DNA of 64,000 nt from the NCBI GenBank assembly GCA_958295665.1, contig OY282559.1:134147241-134211240 (forward strand), read 5' to 3'. The notes beneath the pieces were generated by a model. It did not search any database, was not told the DNA's origin, and saw only the letters and a list, made by a program, of their open reading frames with translations. The first letter of the stretch is position 1, and each line of letters starts with the position of its first letter. The position numbers and the translations under genes were made by a program. Of this stretch, positions 41,701-53,185 are shown one piece after another. Origin of the DNA: Tipula vernalis (Eukaryota; Arthropoda; Insecta; Diptera; Tipulidae).

Positions 41701-41891
41701 GTCTTAGGTTCGTTTGATGTATTTTTTATTTCAATGTTAGAATACCATTTGTCACTATGGTATAGTCCTTCAGAAATTTGTATTTCGTCCGTGATTATAG
41801 TTGGTTTTAAATAGAAGTCTCCGTTTTCTAAGTCTACTGGTAGTCGTGTAATTAATTTAGAGTGTGGGGGAATTTCATATGTTTTTGACAT
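38751..41891 (-). CDS. pol: Errantivirus Pol (RT, RNase H, integrase)
   Basis: A 1046-codon open frame without breaks. In order: RT with DYRKLN and the catalytic YMDD, RNase H with TTDASNFALGAVLS and TDHKPL, the integrase HHCC zinc domain (CEICQTYKYER) and a DDE core (HIDVYA, ADNGQEF, VERFHS). It copies the element RNA and inserts the DNA into the genome. The ATG used here (41891) lies where the protease frame ends, so Pol is probably made by frameshifting from gag-protease. It appears intact. Confidence 0.92.
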   Translation of the reverse strand: MSKTYEIPPHSKLITRLPVDLENGDFYLKPTIITDEIQISEGLYHSDKWYSNIEIKNTSNEPKTFRLEQPLKVESIEQKYFELHNYSIDQFKNQILTKSNSDLQNLLRLDHLNDEEKTELLKTCKKHEDIFLKDGDLLTFTNEIKHSINTTDDVPIYTKSYRYPEIHKDEIKSQISKMLEQGIIQPSFSPWSSPIWIVPKKADASGKQKWRLVIDYRKLNDKTVDDRYPLPNINEILDKLGKCLYFSTLDLASGFHQIEINKRDIPKTAFSVDNGHYEFIRMPFGLKNAPSTFQRVMDNILREYQGRICLCYMDDIIIYSTSLQEHTENLSKIFQRLREANLKVQLDKCEFLHKEIEFLGHVVTPEGVKPNPKKIKAVKEFPLPKTEKQIKSFLGLLGYYRKFLKDFARITKPLTECLRKDKGIVIDQTYLECFETCKNLLCNDPLLQYPDFNKPFNLTTDASNFALGAVLSQGPIGSDKPTCYASRTLTKTEQNYSTIEKELLAIVWATKYFRPYLYGRKFNIVTDHKPLVWLFSLKEPNSKLVRWRLKLEEFDYNIHYKKGKMNTNADALSRIEINLQEETSSNDSIINNVGDLETIHSGEENLDEGIPISERSLNEFTYQVILENSIIDKPDIKYKILFKTQKRFIIRRNDFMKEEVMLEIFKNYFIPKKITGILTDDETFKLVQATFSKYFSYSKIKLIRCNFIVRDVVERDDQEDIIRNYHIKSNHRGIQETLLHLKRDYFFPKMKNVISSIINNCEICQTYKYERNVKQIKYELTETPDRPLKILHIDVYASHKENFLTIIDKFSKFSSAYHLIGRNSIYIVKALKHFISHHGIPVKIIADNGQEFLSSIFKDFLKLYNIEIHYTTAKNSTGNSPVERFHSTLTEIIRIIFNQDKTKSINEIMDEAIITYNNAIHSTTKLTPFELLNGHYTKSNPLNLAKQNNESREDFIRNHSKNYDDLCRLTHNISLVNKTRNIENLNENRVEPENYEVGEEIYELENRRNKLAPRFMKHIVVSDNKVTVTTDKRKVHKQKIKNKRNT

Positions 41892-42300
41892 TAAACAAGG
41901 CTTTGAAAGTAATATCAGTTTCTAAATAATTGTCTATGAAATTGAGTCGAATTTTTAATTGTTGCATCATTTCTGTACCTATTAATCCGTCAAAGTAATT
42001 ATGGAATTTAAAGAGATAAAAGGTCAAATTTTCGTTTGTTCTAAATTCTTTAAGTCCAGGTATAACAAGTTTTTTGTCTATGTTCTGTTTATTAAATATA
42101 GTCGTAATTTCTATAGGGTCAATAACAATAAAGTCTTTTTCGTCGATTAAAATTGGGTTTACAAAAGATTTTGAACTACCTGTGTCAATAAGAAATTTTA
42201 AATTTTTATTACCGTTCCTAATATGAATGTAAGGAAGAAGATGGTCTTTATTAGTATTATTATTATTTATGTCTAAATATCCGATTTGTTCTCCGAGGCG
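41882..42300 (-). CDS. Errantivirus aspartic protease region
   Basis: Between gag and pol, in a third frame on the - strand, an open stretch without its own ATG carries the active-site motif FLIDTGSSKSFV (about 42190) and later a GLIGTEMM segment like the second protease box. It overlaps the end of gag and the start of pol, as expected for a frameshifted gag-pro-pol. It processes the polyproteins. Confidence 0.75.
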
Positions 42301-43601
42301 ATTAAACGAAAATTTTCCTCGTCTATTTCGATTTCTTGTTGAGGTTCTAAATAATCTTCTTGAGATTCTAAATAATCTAATTCTGTTGTATCTGTCACAG
42401 AATCATTTGATTCGCCTTCAATATTAAATAGTTCTTCCGATACAAATCTTGGCTGGTTAGTGGGTTGAATTGTTCTATTTGCTTGATATTGATTAGGGGA
42501 TCTATATTTTGAATGTCCACTTGATATATCCATTGGTTCTGGTTTTGGATAATTGGGTTTTGTAAACTGGTTTGAATATTGTTGAGGTTTATAATATTGT
42601 TGAAAGGTTTTGTGATTGGAATTTTGTGGGGTTCTAAAATTATTAAAATTTTGAGGTGGTCTTGGATAATTAAAATTATTTGGAGATTGGTTGTAAAAAT
42701 TATTTGAAGGTGTCCTGAAGTTAAAATTAGGTGAAATATTCCTAGTTGGTATTTGGTTATATGAAATATTCTGTCTCTGATGTGGGTTATTTTGTGGCTT
42801 TGAGATTGAACCAACATTTCCGTGAAGTTTGAATGGTTGATTATTAACTATGTGAATTTTATTATTTTTCATATAGTTGATATTTTGTTCTCGCAAACAA
42901 TAGCTAAATGCTTCTGCTAGTGAACTGGGTCGCATTGCCCTTATGATTGACCCTAAAGGTTCCTTAAGGCCAGATAGGAATGTGTTTAGACACATTTGCT
43001 CATAGAGTGTTTGTTTAGATTTAACAACGTTATTATCTGTTTCATGGATTTTAATATGGTTTATTATTGTAGAATATATATCTATTATTTTAGAATAAAA
43101 ACTTTCAACTGTTTCATTTATTTGGGTCATAGAATGTAAATCTTTAATTAAACTAGTTTAATTTCTTTTATCGGAATAGTGAGTCGTTAAATTATTTTTT
43201 ATATCAGTCCATGTCAGTGGAGTCCCGTACATGTTTAAGACGTCGTTGGCTGGTCCAACTATCTTATTCCGTATTGCCCTTAATATAATTTTAGCGTAAC
43301 TTGTACCTTCAATATCCTTCATTAAACTAAGAATTTCTTCGACATTGTCGATAAAGTCATACAGACTTCTAGTATTTCCCTCGAATCGAGGTAAATCCTT
43401 AATTGCGTCGGGTATACGCAAGTGATTAAAAATCGCGTTATTCGCGTCTGGATTCATTTTGAGTGAATTTAATTTAAATGATACTAAATTATTACTTTTA
43501 ATTTTAATATGTTCTAAACTTATACCGTAATCCGCGGTATGTTTTGGTTGAGTGATACACGAATTCTTCAATTTACCAAGTTTTTTAAAAGGTGGGAACA
43601 T
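42273..43601 (-). pseudogene. gag: Errantivirus Gag with one in-frame stop
   Basis: Two open pieces, 43601-43158 and 43130-42273, are in the same frame and separated only by a TAA at 43158-43160 and nine further open codons. Together they form a Gag of the expected size, with an alpha-helical capsid-like N-terminal half and an Asn/Pro/Gln-rich C-terminal half. No CCHC knuckle is seen, which is usual in errantiviruses. The single stop is the only break found in the element; it could be a real mutation, a readthrough site or a sequencing error. Confidence 0.8.
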
Positions 43602-44146
43602 AAAAGGAAATAACTATATAAAGGATAGCGAATATAACAAAATATAAGACTTACCAGACCAAACTGCCGATTATTGCCCAATACCAGTTGTTCATCGCCC
43701 CGTTGTGACGTCAATAATATTTAAACACCAATATGCCGTTGATGTTGAAATTTTTGTGAATTGAATACCACAACTATAGTTATTTTCTGTTTATGATTTT
43801 TACTTTTTTCACTTTTATGCGATGCACTTGAATAAATTTTCTTGATATTTTTCTATATATATATAGATTAGGATAGAAAATTTTCACAATTTATATCACA
43901 GTAAACGAAATTTTCGTTTAAAAGTTTCCACACACTTTTGTTTTAAATTATTTTATTCTCTTTCACTTATTTACTTTTTCGTTATCTACGTTTATATACT
44001 TCTACTTTATTATATTATTTTATTTTGTTATATACTTTTTGGTTTACTTTATATTATGTATATATTATTATTGTTATTTTTGTATATTATTTTTAAAATT
44101 TACGATAAATACTTTTATTTTTATATATTGATATTTAAAAATATCA

Positions 44147-44164
44147 ATCCTATCAACTGCGCCA
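44147..44164 (-). other. Errantivirus primer binding site (tRNA-Ser-like)
   Basis: On the - strand TGGCGCAGTTGATAGGAT starts at the last base of the 5' LTR. It resembles the tRNA-Ser primer sites of the 17.6/297/ZAM group. Confidence 0.6.
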
Positions 44165-44466
44165 GTTAAGTATTATCACTTGGTAAAGAAAACTATTTAA
44201 TATATTTTTAATGTTCTTTATTAGAAGGTTCGTGATAAACTGACTTATCATATATGGAAAAATGATTTACATGGTATTTAGAAGTGCTACGTTAACAAAT
44301 AATTAATTATAATTATAATTCTAAGAATTGTATATTAATGTATCAAATAAAATTATCATTAAAGAATTTAGCTTACGTTATAATAAATGATGGGAACAAA
44401 ATAGTAATTTAATATAATTTAGTTTAAATGAAATTAAATACAGGATGTTGTTGCGATAACGTAACT
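44164..44466 (-). repeat. Errantivirus 5' LTR (element reads on -)
   Basis: 303 bp. Compared with the other LTR I see one difference (GTGATAAACTG here, GTGAAAAACTG there). Flanked by CGCG at 44467-44470. Confidence 0.93.
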
Positions 44467-44601
44467 CGCGCCTTTTATCTGAACTTCAACAGTGTTAACA
44501 AGTTTTTTACCTTCCGAATCGCACGTGGGCGATTGTGTCGTTTTTTTTGCTATCGGATTACTTTACCGGTATAATTTTTGTCATATTAAAAACCGCTCAT
44601 A

Positions 44602-45441
44602 ATGAGTGACGACGAAGGGAAAATCACTGTGGACAAGCAGCGTACAACAAATATTTACAGAGTGTCGGTAAAATATTCCACGTTCAATCAGGACGATCCC
44701 GAAATATGGTTCAAGCAACTCGAAGCGCAGTTCGAATTAAGTGGAGTGACGGTTGACAAAACCAAGTACGGTCACTTGGTGGCAGCTCTTGATCCAGAAA
44801 TAATAAGATGCGTCCGCGACACGGTGTTAAACCCTCCCGAAAAAGACAAATACGTTTCTCTGAAGGCGACCATAATCAGCAGACTATGTGAATCAGCACG
44901 GGGCAAATTAAACCGCCTGCTGTCCGGTCTCCAGCTCGGAGACAAGAAACCATCACAGTTGTTGCGCGAGATGCAAGCATTATCGGTGGATGAAATAACC
45001 GAATCAATGTTACGAACGTTATGGCTGCAGCGGTTACCTTCAAGCATCCAGGACATTCTGTCGAGCATGGAGGATTTCGAACTGGAAAAAATCGCCGCAA
45101 CAGCAGACAAAATAATGGAGATTCACAGGCCCACTGGCATCTATAACATCTCCAATTCACAAATTACGACTAACGAGGCCGAACACCCACTGTCAGCCAG
45201 CATCAACGCGCTAACAAAACGTTTTGACGATTGGGTGAAAAGCGAAAGGAAATCCCGGGACGACAATCGGGGAAGCTCCGATACGGTCCGGCGTCCGCGC
45301 AGCAAAACTCGATCGGATTCACACGTCAGATCTTTCCCAAATTGCTGGTATCACTTTAAGTTTGGCACAAACGCCAAAAAATTCAACAAACCGTGCAAGT
45401 TCGAACAGGATCGGATTACGCCCGGGACGGAAAAACAATAG
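44602..45441 (+). CDS. gag: Gag of the CsRn1-like Gypsy element
   Basis: An open frame of 279 codons. The N-terminal half has the WFKQLEAQFELSGV and GKLNRLLSGLQLGDKKPSQLLREMQ blocks typical of Gag in this insect Gypsy lineage. The C-terminal end has CWYHFKFGTNAKKFNKPCKF, a Cys/His-type nucleic-acid-binding box in which the middle Cys appears replaced by Phe. It is the structural protein of the element. The errantivirus lies 130 bp upstream and separates it from its LTR. Confidence 0.85.
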   Translation: MSDDEGKITVDKQRTTNIYRVSVKYSTFNQDDPEIWFKQLEAQFELSGVTVDKTKYGHLVAALDPEIIRCVRDTVLNPPEKDKYVSLKATIISRLCESARGKLNRLLSGLQLGDKKPSQLLREMQALSVDEITESMLRTLWLQRLPSSIQDILSSMEDFELEKIAATADKIMEIHRPTGIYNISNSQITTNEAEHPLSASINALTKRFDDWVKSERKSRDDNRGSSDTVRRPRSKTRSDSHVRSFPNCWYHFKFGTNAKKFNKPCKFEQDRITPGTEKQ

Positions 45442-48400
45442 GCTCTTCACTCTTCGCGTCAAGTGACAGCAGCCATTCATGCCGCCTAATTGTAATCGAA
45501 ACGGTAACAAAACAGCAATTTCTGATCGATACGGGAGACGAACTGTCCGTCGTACCCCCAACGTCACGATAAAAAACAACAAAGTCAAATCTAAAATTAT
45601 TCGCCGCAAATTCTACATCAATAGACACGTTTGGCACGAAGGAATTGGTCTTAAATTTGGGCCTACGTTGAGCATTCACATGGAAGTTCACAATCGTAAA
45701 CGTTGATAGATGCATCATCGGAGTAGAATTCCTACTAAACTACGGTCTACTAGTCGACGTTAAGGGCAAGATGTTGATCGACCCGTTGACTTCTCTGTCA
45801 ATATCCGAAACCCCCGTTGCTTTGCTCTCATATCAACTGACAACAGTCAAATTGGACACTAATAAACCACAAATTCGCAATCTGCTGCAGAATTACGGAC
45901 CAGTCTTACGCGAGACACCACCGCTCAACACGATCAAGCCAACCATGTTCAGCAAAGGTACGACGCCTCATCACTAGGCTCACTTCAGGCTAGTCCCCTA
46001 CATATCACAAGGAAAAAGGACGGCGGATAGAGACTATGCGGGGACTACCGCGAATTGAATCGAAAAACGAAGCCCGATCGGTATCCAATACCATTTTTAA
46101 CCAACTTCAGTCATCAACTCGACGGCTGCCAATATTTCTCAAAAATAGACCTCGTGCGGGCGTATCACCAGATCCCGATCAGCGAGGATGACATCGAGAA
46201 GGCAGCAACGTGTACCCCGTTTGGTTTGTTTGAGTTCCCCTGTATGACGTTTGGAATGCGGAATGCGGCTCAAACATTCCAACGGCTATTTCACTCAATT
46301 TTCCGCGACACGAAATTTACATTTCCGTACATTGACGACATTTTAGTCTGAAAAACAGATAAGTTTCCTGGGATTCGATATAGCAGCCGCGGGCATTTGT
46401 CCGGCCCACTCTCGGGTAGAATCAATAACGAATTTCTCACGGCCAACAACCACTAAAGGCGTCCAGCGATTCTTAGGTATATTAAACTATTATCGCATTT
46501 TCCTTCCCGGCGCGGCTCAGGACCAAACAAAATTGTACGAGTTTCTCAAAGGCAAGAAGAAGAACGACAACAGCAACATCACTTGGTGCGACGACTCAAA
46601 CCAAGCGTTCGAGCAATGTTTAGACGCCTAGAAGAGGCCGTTCAATTAGTTCACCCATCGTCGGAACACAAATTGGCGATCATGGTCGACGCATCAAATC
46701 AAGCGATCGGAGCAGTAGTACAGCAACAAACAACAAAGGGATGGCAAACTTTAAGCTTCTTTTCACGAAAGCTCACAAACACGAAGAAAAATTACAGCAC
46801 GTACGACAGGGAGTTGTTGGCAGTGTACGCAGCGATTAGACACTTAAAACACTTCGTCGACGGCCGGGAATTTATCCTATACACCGACCATAAACCCCTC
46901 ACGTTCGCCCTGAATCAAAACCTGGAGAAAGCATCACCCCGACAGTGCAGGCATCTCGATCTGATAGCACAATTTACGACCAGCATACAGCACATTTCCG
47001 GTAAGGATAATGTAGTAGCGGATGCTCTGTCTCATGTCGATGCACTGACGATTACAAGCAGCATAGATTATTCGCGCATGGCGGACGAACAACAAGACGA
47101 CGATCTCAAAGCACTGATCGAAAAAAACAACAGCCTAAAACGGGACGGACAAATATTTGTAATGCGATGTTTCAACTGATACTCCAAGGCCATACGTTCC
47201 CGAAGCATTTCGACGTCAGGTATTCGTAGTATTTCACAATGTATCGCATCCGGGGATACGAAGTTCAACCAAACTGATCAGGAGCAAGTTTGTGTGGCCA
47301 GCGCTCAACAAAGACGTACAGCAATGGGCAAAATATTGCGCAAACTGTCAAAAGTGCAAAATTTCAAAACACGTGAAAAGTCCGTGTGGTAACTATCCCA
47401 TCGTTAGCAAACGGTTCTCGGAGATACATAGTCGGTCCGTTTGAACCGTCCGAAGGACGGCGCTATTGTCTAACCATCATATATCGATTCACCCGATGGC
47501 CAGAGGCCACTCCGATGCCGGATATCAAGGCCGGAACCGTCGCGGATACTCTACTGAAAACATGGATTAGTCGGTTTGGAGTCCCATTGGTTATCGTCTC
47601 CGACAGAGGAACTCAGTTCGAATCAGAACTATTCTCTAGTCTAGCCAACCCCTACCTGGGTTTCAACGCAAACGCACTACGGCCTATAACCCGGCATGCA
47701 ACGGGATGGTTGAACGGTGGCACCGCAGCTTAAAAACGGCTATAATGTGTGTCAACGACGGATCAGATCATTGCCACTCGTACTGTTAGGTTTGAGAACC
47801 GCTTTTCGGGACGATTTCGAGGCTACATCAGCTGAGTTGGTGTACGGCGAGAAATTACCCCTGCCCAGAGATATGATACAGCCATCAACATTTACAACTC
47901 AAAATCAGGTTGTCTCACAAATTCAAGAATTTTTCAGGAATATCCAGCCGACAGCGCCATCACGACACGTCAGCAAACCAAAAATCTTTGTCTTCAAGGA
48001 TCTCGCGACGTGCTCACACGTACTAGTTCATACGGATGCATTACGCAGGGCACTACAGCCTCCGTACCAAGGCCCTTACGCGGTATTGCGCCGGTCGAAG
48101 AAATATTTCACAGTCAGGACGTCGAGCCGAACATTTCATTGGATCGGTTGAAACCTTGTTTTATCGAGGGTTACGAGCATGAAAGGGCGGAAAAGACCGA
48201 ACTGACAACTGGTGCTGATAGTGCAGACAAACATCCCGACAATCCTTCGGTTCCAGAATCAAACGTGCCATGTTATAACAAAAAAATGGGTGGACATTCA
48301 ACCTGGACAAGCCGTCAGAAAAGAAACCGGTTGCTACAACACGATCAGGGCGCAGCATCAAACTACCCTCTCGTTACGACTGATCGTTCCCTGCGTTCAC
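45442..48400 (+). pseudogene. Pol of the CsRn1-like Gypsy element, broken
   Basis: Readable pieces: protease FLIDTGDELSVVPP (about 45520), RT from 46010 ([19 protein letters not shown] after a TAG that replaces the expected Trp; [22 protein letters not shown] at 46327-46350 followed by a stop), FLGILNYYR (46470), RNase H (46670-46920, VDASNQAIGAVVQQ, YTDHKPL), a zinc-binding region (47340: CANCQKCKI) and integrase (47440-47700, [14 protein letters not shown]). Stops, frameshifts and a deletion after the YIDD motif make it inactive. The PPT-like AAGGGTGGGGTAG precedes the 3' LTR. Confidence 0.85.
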
Positions 48401-48414
48401 TAAGGGTGGGGTAG

Positions 48415-48564
48415 TGTAGCGGTACAGAGTATCCGCTGGTAAAACAGAATCGTTTTCGGTTTTCGCGGTTCAAAGGGTCCGCTAATATCACAATCTGTTT
48501 GCAGTCCAGATATCGGCCATCAGGGTTCTATCTTGTCGCTTTTCTGTTTTTGACAGAAAGGAAG
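48415..48564 (+). repeat. 3' LTR of the CsRn1-like Gypsy element, left part
   Basis: Starts TGTAGCGGTACAGAGTATCC and matches the first part of the 5' LTR up to TTTTTGACAGAAAG, where the Copia element begins. The right part resumes at 53186. Confidence 0.85.
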
Positions 48565-48789
48565 TGTTAATATAAAAGAAAAAAAAGAAAAATATTTAAG
48601 GTGTTGACATCTAGTAGATTAATATTAAACTAATGTCAATTGTATTTGTACTTGTACTGGTGTATAGGGTTTTTCATATATCATGTAATCTTGTTTTCAT
48701 GTCACTGAATAAAAGTACAGTTCTAGTTTTTCCTTTGTATAAGGTACATGTGTTTTTTCATATTTGTGCTCTGGAATAATAAATTAACA
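48565..48789 (+). repeat. Copia 5' LTR
   Basis: 225 bp, TGTTAATATAAAAG...TAAATTAACA, containing an AATAAA-type polyadenylation region. Confidence 0.88.
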
Positions 48790-48792
48790 ACA

Positions 48793-48806
48793 GGTTATGG
48801 GCCCAG
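48793..48806 (+). other. Copia primer binding site (tRNA-iMet internal)
   Basis: GGTTATGGGCCCAG, three bases after the LTR, matches the anticodon-region primer site used by Drosophila copia. Confidence 0.75.
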
Positions 48807-48904
48807 AACACGCAGCAATAATAAATAAAATTATTAATACAAGTATAAAGTTGGCGTGTGCATAAAATTGATAGAAATAAAATCAAAACTAAAATTAGAA
48901 GAAA

Positions 48905-51900
48905 ATGGCTACCAGTGGTGAATACAAAATAAATGTCGATAAATTAGAAGGGCCTGATGACTGGGCAAAATGGAAATGGCATATTTCTATGGTGTTGCGT
49001 TCATATGCACTTGAAGAGATTATTAATGGTAAACGCGAATGTGTCAAATTAAAGGCGGACTCAACAAATGAAGAAAAGCAGTATACGCGGAGTGGCAGAA
49101 GGACGATGCGAAAGTTGCAAGTGTGATTGCAAGCGCGTTAAGCAAACCAGTTGCTAAGCTCGTGTTGACTTGTAACAATGCGAAAGAAATCTGGGACAAA
49201 TTACGGGCGCGATTTGAACGTAGTAGTACGCAACGTCTGAATATGCTAACTGAAGCCTTTTTCCGAGTAAAAAGAGACGAGAAAGAAGATATTAGCACAC
49301 ATGTCGCTAAATTGCAAAAGTTGTTCGTAGATTTAAATGACGAATTAACAAAACATAACGAAAATATCCTGTCTGAGCGAATATTGAATGGCCGGATTTT
49401 ATCGACATTGGGAAAGGAATATGATAATTTTAAGGATCTTTGGGACACGATTTCATCAGGAAAACAAAGTTTGAATCTACTCATCGAGAAACTTTGTACG
49501 ATTGAACTACGTGATCAAAGCAAAATAGAATCATTAACAACTGCATTCGTCGCATCTGGTGAATATAAAAAGAAACGAAACACGAATAAAACAAAAATGT
49601 ATACGGAACGGGCAAAACAAAAATTTCCTTGCAATAAATGCAAGCAATTGGGCCATTGGGCAGCAGAGTGTCCACAAAAGAATGTAGGTGGAAGCACAAT
49701 TAAGCAGCACAACAAACAGCAAGGTAATAACGCTGTATTTACTTCACATGTCATGGGCGCATCAATTAGAAGTTACATCGATGCAAATAAGTGGTATTGT
49801 GATAGAGGCGTTACGAAGCATATCACTCCCAACAAGCAATATTTTAAGTCATATACAGTGAATTTGTCATACCTGAAGTAATCTCACTTGGAAAACAAGA
49901 TGCGAATATGGATGCGTTTAGTCAAGGGACAATAAAGATTCAAGTTCAACGAAACAACAATTGGTATAATGCTGAATTGGAAAAGGTTTTATATGTTCCT
50001 GATGCGAGTGCGCATTTGTTTTCTGTCAACGCAGCAGCATTAAATGGTTACAGTACGATAATCGATGACAGAGGTGTTATAATTCGTGAAAAAATGAATG
50101 GAAATACCGTAATAACTGGTTATATGGAAAATGAATTATATATGCTTGATATGCGTGTTGTAAAACCAGAACGAAACGTACAAGTGAATTTTGTGAAATC
50201 ATACGAAACACTGCAAGTGTATCACGAGAGGTTTGGTCATCAAAATAAACAGCATATAAAGAATGTTTTGAAACAAATGAACATTAAAGTGGAAAATGAC
50301 AATGAAGAATTCTGTGATGGATGTGCTCTAGGAAAAATGCATAAGCTACCATTCAAGCAACGGATAAATCGTCCGACAGTTACTGGAGAATTGATCCACG
50401 CAGATGTCAATGGACCAATGACCACAGAGTCGTTTGGAAGAGCACGTTATTACGTTGTTTTTAAGGATGATTTTAGCAAGTTTCGGAGAATTTTCTTTTT
50501 GAAACACAAAAGTGAAGTATGTAATGTGCTGGAACAATTTTTAAATGAAGCTAATGCAAATGGACATGTTGTCAGGCAATTCAGGTGTGATGGAGGTAAA
50601 GAGTTTGACAATAAGAGAGTTGTTGAATTGCTCGCAAGCAGAGGAATAGAACAATGGATTCCACCGCCTTATACATCTGAGCAAAACGGTGCAGCGGAAC
50701 GCGAAAATAGAACTATTGTTGAAGAAGCACGGTCTATGTTGAATCCAAGCAAATTACCGAAAGGATTGAGGGCAGAAGCCTGTAACACCGCAGCATATTT
50801 ATTAAATCGCACTGGGAAATCGTCAGTTCAGAATAAAGCCCCTTATGAATTGTGGTATAGTCGGACAGTAGGAAGACTTGATCATCTAAAAATTTTCGGC
50901 ACTGGATGCTACGTTTATATAAATAAGAGTTTCTGCTCGAAGCTTGATGACAAAGCAGTATTCGGACATCTTGTTGGATATGTCAATGACAAAGATGGTT
51001 TTCGAGTCTGGATCCCTTCTAAAAGGAAAGTAGCCATGAGCCATGACGTGAAATTCAAGCCAGAAGTCGTTTGCAATTTGCGCAGCAATAATGCGGTATT
51101 TGATGTTTGTAAAGAAGAAGTTTTGGACCAAAATTCGTCAAAATTGTCATCTGAAATAAGAGAAGAGCCGAAAAAGGTCAGATACCAAGACAAGGGAAAT
51201 CAAACTCAGAGGGAGTTTTTTACGTCGTCCACTTCTGAAGAAAGTCGGGATTACGACGAATATGGCGAGACAGAAAATTCAACTGCAATGGAGCAAACGA
51301 GTGAATCAACACAAAATAGTAAGGTGTTTTCTATAGAAAATCGAAAAAGCGAAAGGCAACGAAGAAAACCAGCTTGGATGGAAGGTGATGAATTTTCAAT
51401 GATGGCAGGAGTTGCTGTTGAATATCAAGATCCAAACTCATTCTCTGAAGTTCTGAAGTCGAATGAGAAGGAGTATTGGATGCAGGCGATTCATGAAGAG
51501 ATTAAATCTCTGAAACAAAATGAAACTTGGATATTAGTTGAACGACCAAAGGAAGCACAAGTTTTTAAAAATCGCTGGGTTTTGCGTCAGAAGATCGCGA
51601 GTGACGGAAGTACTCGTTTCAAAGCTCGATTAGTAACGAAGGGCTATGTACAAACGCAGGGAATCGACTACGAAGAAACATTCAGTCCTGTGGCGCGATA
51701 TGACACTATACGAACTTTGTTAGCTGTAGCGGTTGCTAATAAAATGAAACTGGAACAGTTCGACGTGAAAACTGCCTTCCTGAATGGTTATCTGAAAGAA
51801 GATGTGTATTTAGAACAACTAGAAGGTTTTGGTGACGGTACTGGTAGAGTATGTCTGTTGAAAAGAAGTTTGTTCGGGCTAAAGCAAGCGCCACGATGTT

Positions 51901-52890
51901 GGAACAAACGGTTCATGGAATTCATGAAGAAAGCAGATTTTAAAAACAGTGTTGCAGATCCTTGTCTCTTTTATCGAAAGCGCAATAAAGTTCAATTGTA
52001 TGTAGCAAATTTATATCGATGATGGTCTAGTTGTCGGTAGTGAAGAGAAAGAAATTGCTGAGTTTTTAAGAATTTTACGACAAGAATTTAATACTACGAC
52101 TGGTTCTCTCGATAATTTTCTTGGTATGAAAATAGAGCATCGGGAAAATGGACCAATTGTTGTTAGCCAAGAAAAGTACACAAGGAAAATACTGGAGAGA
52201 TTTCGAATGACAGAATCAAACGCTGTCTCAACTCCCATAGGCCGTGAAGAAAGTGATCACAATGAAGCAGTGTCACCTGATGTACCTTATCGTGAAGCAG
52301 TGGGTTGTTTGATGTATCTTACAACAGCGTCTCGTCCAGACATCGTTTTTGCAGTAAATAAAGCTGCACGAGCTATGGAGAAACCAACTGTTCAAGATTG
52401 GAATCAAGTTAAACGTATATTTCGGTATCTGAAAGGTACTGTAAAGCACGGTATAATATATGACAAAGAAGAAGACAAGACGACAATACGTTCTACGACC
52501 GGGAGAGTAGCAATGTTTTCCGGTGGAGCCATATCATGGACTAGTCAGCTGCAGAGGGTGATAGCAACATCCACAACTGAAGCAGAAATTATATCAGCTA
52601 GTGAAGGAGCGATGGAATTGATTTGGTTACGACGTTTATTATCCGAATTGATTGAAATGCTAGTCATCTCTGACACTTTATACTGACAATGCTAGTGCTG
52701 TAAAATTAGCGAAGAATCCAGAATTTCATCGAAGGTCAAAACATATTGAAATTCGATATCTGTATGTACGGGAGAGATTCTTGAATGGTGAAATTAAATT
52801 GGAGCACATCGGTGGAAAGAATCAGTTAGCTGATTTATTGACGAAGCCGCGTGAACGTGTTCGATTTGTTTTTCTTTGTGAAAGGATCGC
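48905..52890 (+). pseudogene. Copia Gag-Pol polyprotein, broken
   Basis: Gag starts at ATG 48905 (EGPDDWAKWKW), shifts frame near 49085 and continues (49123-49881) to the zinc knuckle CNKCKQLGHWAAEC. The protease active site reads CDRGVTKH where active enzymes have D-S/T-G-A. After another shift, an open frame of 704 codons (49908-52022) holds GAG-pre-integrase (HERFGH, CDGCALGK), integrase (HADVNGP, CDGGKEF, NGAAERENR: D, D, E) and RT. A one-base shift at about 52005 falls directly before the catalytic YIDDGLVVGS. RNase H follows (52126-52686) but lacks its D-A-D-W segment, and the end (DNASAVKLAKNPEFHRRSKHIE, about 52686-52745) is in another frame. It is inactive. Confidence 0.88.
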
Positions 52891-52962
52891 TGTACGGAAA
52901 AATGAAATCGTGTAATCATCAAAAGCATCTTTAGTTTTTCCTGTTTATCTGTTTGAAGGAAG

Positions 52963-53185
52963 TGTTAATATAAAAGAAAAAAAGAAAAATGTTGAAGGTG
53001 TTTGACATCTAGTAGATTAATATTAAATTAATGTCAATTGTATTTGTACTTGTACTTGGGTAAAGGGTTTTTCATATCATGTAATCTTGCTTTCATGTCA
53101 CTGAATCAAAGTACAGTTCTAGTTTTGCCTTGGTATAAGGTACATGTGTTTTTTCATGTTTGTGCTCTGGAACAATAAATTAACA
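52963..53185 (+). repeat. Copia 3' LTR
   Basis: 223 bp, same ends as the 5' LTR, preceded by a short purine run TTTGAAGGAAG. Confidence 0.88.

Larger units (their letters stand above)
36802..44466 (-). mobile_element. Near-intact errantivirus-type Gypsy element with env
   Basis: A 7665-bp element on the - strand with gag, protease, pol and env. Both LTRs are 303 bp and differ at one position that I can see. LTR ends are AGTTA...TAACT. A CGCG duplication flanks it (36798-36801 and 44467-44470), matching the alternating pyrimidine-purine targets known for this group. It inserted into the leader of the CsRn1-like element. Near-identical LTRs mean it is the youngest large insertion in the window. 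Confidence 0.95.
48565..53185 (+). mobile_element. Copia-type LTR retrotransposon, nested in a Gypsy LTR
   Basis: 4.62 kb with LTRs at 48565-48789 and 52963-53185 (TGTTAATATAAAAG...AATTAACA), which differ by several per cent. A GTTATGGGCCCAG primer site follows the 5' LTR, the internal tRNA-Met-initiator site known from Drosophila copia. Gag-pol is in order gag, protease, integrase, RT, RNase H, with several frameshifts. Confidence 0.93.
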
